DNA from: Hahella ganghwensis DSM 17046
GTDB lineage: Bacteria; Pseudomonadota; Gammaproteobacteria; Pseudomonadales; Oleiphilaceae
Assembly (NCBI RefSeq): GCF_000376785.1
Contig: NZ_AQXX01000140.1
Span: 1-64,000, forward strand
DNA length: 64,000 nt
Direction: 5' to 3'
Positions 61,887 through 64,000 of this stretch are shown here, in pieces. The translations under genes and the position numbers were made by a program. The notes under the pieces were generated by a model, which saw only the letters and a list, made by a program, of their open reading frames with translations, was not told the origin of the DNA and did no database searches. Numbering within the stretch: position 1 is the stretch's first letter; the number at the start of each line of letters is the position of its first letter.

Positions 61887-63008
61887 ATGATGAATGAACT
61901 AGTGATTGACAACGCTGAACTGTTTGTCGTGGGTCCGGATGTTACCCGTTACCGGTTAGCTGCCGATATGAGCGAGGTATATGAGACACTGACGATCCTG
62001 CGAATCAGTACCCGCTGCGGCCTTGAGGGAGTGGCGGGTATTACCACCTACTCCGAACACTGTTTTGACGAAGCTGTCGGAGCAGCAATCAAGCCATTGC
62101 TACCAGAACTGATTGGACGAAACGCCTGGCAATCAGATGCAATCTGGCATCAGATGATGACACGCTACAACAGTATGACGCCCAAGCCTCAGTCTGTCAT
62201 CGATATTGCCCTATGGGATCTGAAGGCAAAGTCAGTAAACCTTCCACTATATCGCCTGCTCGGTGGCAGTCGAAGTCACATCCAGTCCTACGCCAGCACC
62301 CCCTTGCTCGACAGCCCGGCAGAGTATGTAAGTTTCGTGCATGAACTTCAGAAATCTGGGTTTAACACTGTCAAATTTCACGTGTGGTGTGACCTGGAAA
62401 AAGACCTCGCATTACTGGATGCAATCGAGCAAGAGTTCGGCATGGACCTGGCCTTCATGGTTGACCTCGAAGAACGTTACTGCCAAAGGGAAGCCAAAGC
62501 GATTACAAAACGCCTGGAGAAAATGAACTGTATCTGGCTTGAGGCGCCGCTTCCTGACACTGACCTCAGAGGCTATGCCGAACTGCGACGAGGAACCACT
62601 GTACCAATCATTCCTGCCGGGAACACTCTGCTGGATCCCGGGCAAATGCTACCTGGCATTGAGCAAAATGCCTGGGACGCCTTGCGCACAGACGTCACCT
62701 ACGCTGGAGGATTTACCGCCGCTCGGACAATTGCTTCCCTGGCACAGGCCCATGGCCTTCCATTGGAGCTTCAATCCTGGGGATATACACTCACCCAGGC
62801 GGCCAACCTTCATCTGATGCTTTCCATACCGAATGCCATGTACTTTGAGCAACCCGTCCCCTACAACAGCCACGAAGCCTATTGCCGTACACCAATCCGT
62901 ACCGATAACGGCGTTGTGCATGCTCCTATGGCGCCTGGACTGGGAATCGAAATGGATTGGCAACAGGTAAAACGGCACACTCTCTGGCAATATCAGTTCA
63001 GTGGATGA
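61887..63008 (+). CDS. Enolase-superfamily (mandelate racemase/MLE type) enzyme, atypical metal site
   Basis: A 373-residue protein with the N-terminal capping domain and a TIM-barrel. IDIALWDLKAKSVNLPLYRLLGG marks the cap/barrel boundary; Lys in NTVKFHVW at the end of strand 2; metal-ligand Asp in MVDLEERY and Glu in WLEAPLP; the third ligand position reads PAGNTLL where most relatives have AGE, so Asn replaces Glu. After strand 7 it has LQSWGY instead of the usual His. The catalytic set is thus unusual, and the reaction (racemisation, dehydration or epimerisation of an alpha-carboxylate) is unknown. The start has no strong ribosome binding site; ATG 61890 is equally possible. It ends 3 nt before the second family member. 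Confidence 0.82.
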   Translation: MMNELVIDNAELFVVGPDVTRYRLAADMSEVYETLTILRISTRCGLEGVAGITTYSEHCFDEAVGAAIKPLLPELIGRNAWQSDAIWHQMMTRYNSMTPKPQSVIDIALWDLKAKSVNLPLYRLLGGSRSHIQSYASTPLLDSPAEYVSFVHELQKSGFNTVKFHVWCDLEKDLALLDAIEQEFGMDLAFMVDLEERYCQREAKAITKRLEKMNCIWLEAPLPDTDLRGYAELRRGTTVPIIPAGNTLLDPGQMLPGIEQNAWDALRTDVTYAGGFTAARTIASLAQAHGLPLELQSWGYTLTQAANLHLMLSIPNAMYFEQPVPYNSHEAYCRTPIRTDNGVVHAPMAPGLGIEMDWQQVKRHTLWQYQFSG

Positions 63009-63011
63009 GCG

Positions 63012-64000
63012 ATGAAAATCACCAATATCGAAGTCATTGAACTGCGGGTACCTGACACACGACCACTGGATCTCGATCCGACTAATAACGGCTGTCTTAT
63101 ACGGCTGCATACTGACTCAGGCCATTGTGGTATCGCTGAGGTGGATAGCCTGCCTTCTGTCATAAAGGCAATTGTCGACGCACCACCTCGCATTAATACT
63201 TTAATGGGGCTTAAGTCCATTTTGATCGGGGAAGACCCCACCAATATTCCGCAGCTGTGGAAGAAGATGCATCACCACACGAGCTATTGCGGTCGACGCG
63301 GTATCGTAATGCATGCAATCAGTGGTATCGATATCGCTTTATGGGATCTTCTCGGCAAACTGGAAAACAAACCGGTTTCCGAACTTCTTGGCACACCTAA
63401 ACGTCAATCCTTACCTGCATATACAACAGTGTACCCTCTGGGCAAAAGTGCCGATGAACTTTATCGGGCATTGGAGAATGCTCTGCGCTACCCGGTAAAA
63501 GCCCTTAAACTGGCAATTGACCCTTTCTGGCGGGATTCGCCACAGTTGGCGACAGAATTACTGCTCAAGGCGCGCGATTTTGTAGGGCCGGACATGGAGC
63601 TTATGCTGGATGCTGTCGCCAGCTTTACCCATCGCGATCAACTTAAACCTCTTTTACCAACTCTGCATGAGTGCCATATCCGTTGGCTGGAAGCTCCGTT
63701 TCCGCTTGATCACCTCGACCAGTACCGTCGCATCAAAGAGTCCGGTATTCCTATTGCAGCTGGAGATACCGGGTTGACCGCACCTGATGAATGGCTGCCT
63801 TATTTCAGAGACGCCCAAATAGACATTGCACAACCGGATATAAGCTGGGTTGGGGGCTTCACGGCGTTACAAGAGATTGCCATGATGGCACAGGAATTTG
63901 GCAGTCGCCTGATTCCCCATGGCTGGAATACCGACCTTACCCTGGCTGCCAACCTGCATTTTCTGGCGGTTCAACCCACAGCCGAGTATGCAGAATTCTC
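63012..64000 (+). CDS. Second enolase-superfamily enzyme (partial, runs off the window)
   Basis: The open frame from ATG 63012 continues to the window end (329 codons, no stop). It carries the cap domain (MKITNIEVIELRVPDTRPLDLDPTNNGCLIRLHTDSGHCGIAEVDS), IDIALWDLLGKLENKPVSELLG, Lys in VKALKLAID, metal ligands Asp (LMLDAVAS), Glu (WLEAPFP) and Asp (AAGDTGL), and IPHGWNTD with the catalytic His of the mandelate racemase group. About 30-50 residues should be missing. The two tandem, divergent paralogues next to a BCCT carrier suggest successive steps or opposite stereochemistry on one imported substrate. Confidence 0.85.
   Translation, partial: MKITNIEVIELRVPDTRPLDLDPTNNGCLIRLHTDSGHCGIAEVDSLPSVIKAIVDAPPRINTLMGLKSILIGEDPTNIPQLWKKMHHHTSYCGRRGIVMHAISGIDIALWDLLGKLENKPVSELLGTPKRQSLPAYTTVYPLGKSADELYRALENALRYPVKALKLAIDPFWRDSPQLATELLLKARDFVGPDMELMLDAVASFTHRDQLKPLLPTLHECHIRWLEAPFPLDHLDQYRRIKESGIPIAAGDTGLTAPDEWLPYFRDAQIDIAQPDISWVGGFTALQEIAMMAQEFGSRLIPHGWNTDLTLAANLHFLAVQPTAEYAEF

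Overview
The window reads as the chromosome of a free-living, probably marine or saline-adapted gammaproteobacterium. The basis is indirect: RNase II, CcoG, an ilvGM pair with an attenuator leader, a BtuFCD system, HmuRYSTUV-type heme uptake, FtrABCD-type ferrous iron uptake, a BCCT transporter and many classic Fur-box-like sites. I cannot assign a genus from sequence alone. Coding density is high. I saw no tRNA, rRNA, CRISPR array, intact insertion sequence or prophage; the only mobile trace is the 3' end of an IS5-type transposase at the left edge.

Layout, left to right. 1-2.8 kb: transposase tail, a PfkB-family sugar kinase and an unknown protein with a HEPN-like C-terminus. 2.8-6.7 kb (minus): a vitamin B12 uptake operon, btuF-btuC-btuD-tonB, behind a clear cobalamin riboswitch. 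6.9-9 kb: a sigma-54 activator whose N-terminus is split by a one-base frameshift, divergent from a DUF2383-type protein with a -24/-12-like promoter. 9-18 kb: two envelope proteins, a MocR-type regulator divergent from an IlvE-like aminotransferase, a periplasmic solute-binding protein, RNase II, a DUF2505 protein and a short-chain dehydrogenase. 18.3-21 kb: Fur-linked bfd, then an ilv operon with sigma-70 promoter, Ile/Leu/Val-rich leader peptide, attenuator, ilvG and ilvM. The ilvG reading frame carries an uninterrupted hexanucleotide repeat that adds a long Ile-Ala run.

21-25 kb: three membrane-tethered signalling proteins (a Ser/Thr kinase fused to a pseudokinase, a PP2C phosphatase, a double-FHA protein). 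25-33 kb: an MksF-MksE-MksB condensin set (JetA-JetB-JetC in Wadjet terms) without a JetD nuclease, interrupted between mksE and mksB by an ada gene and a 2-oxoglutarate/Fe(II) oxygenase gene.

33-52 kb is an iron-acquisition region: ftrABCD (ferrous iron), an AraC/PchR-like regulator with a TonB-dependent receptor, a FecBCD-type ABC transporter and a siderophore-interacting reductase, then two small Fur-flanked ORFs and a complete heme operon (receptor, HmuY-like lipoprotein, HmuS, HmuT, HmuU, HmuV). 52-60 kb: a lipoprotein penicillin-acylase-family enzyme, a PhnA-type protein, CcoG, a second MocR-type regulator and a YHYH-domain secreted protein. 60-64 kb: a BCCT transporter behind a perfect 18-bp inverted repeat, followed by two enolase-superfamily genes, the second cut by the window end; this looks like an uncharacterised pathway for a betaine-like compound.

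Strongest leads: the (GATTGC)n tract in ilvG, the interrupted mks locus beside a phospho-signalling trio, the C9 tract upstream of the siderophore receptor, and the BCCT/enolase-superfamily cluster.
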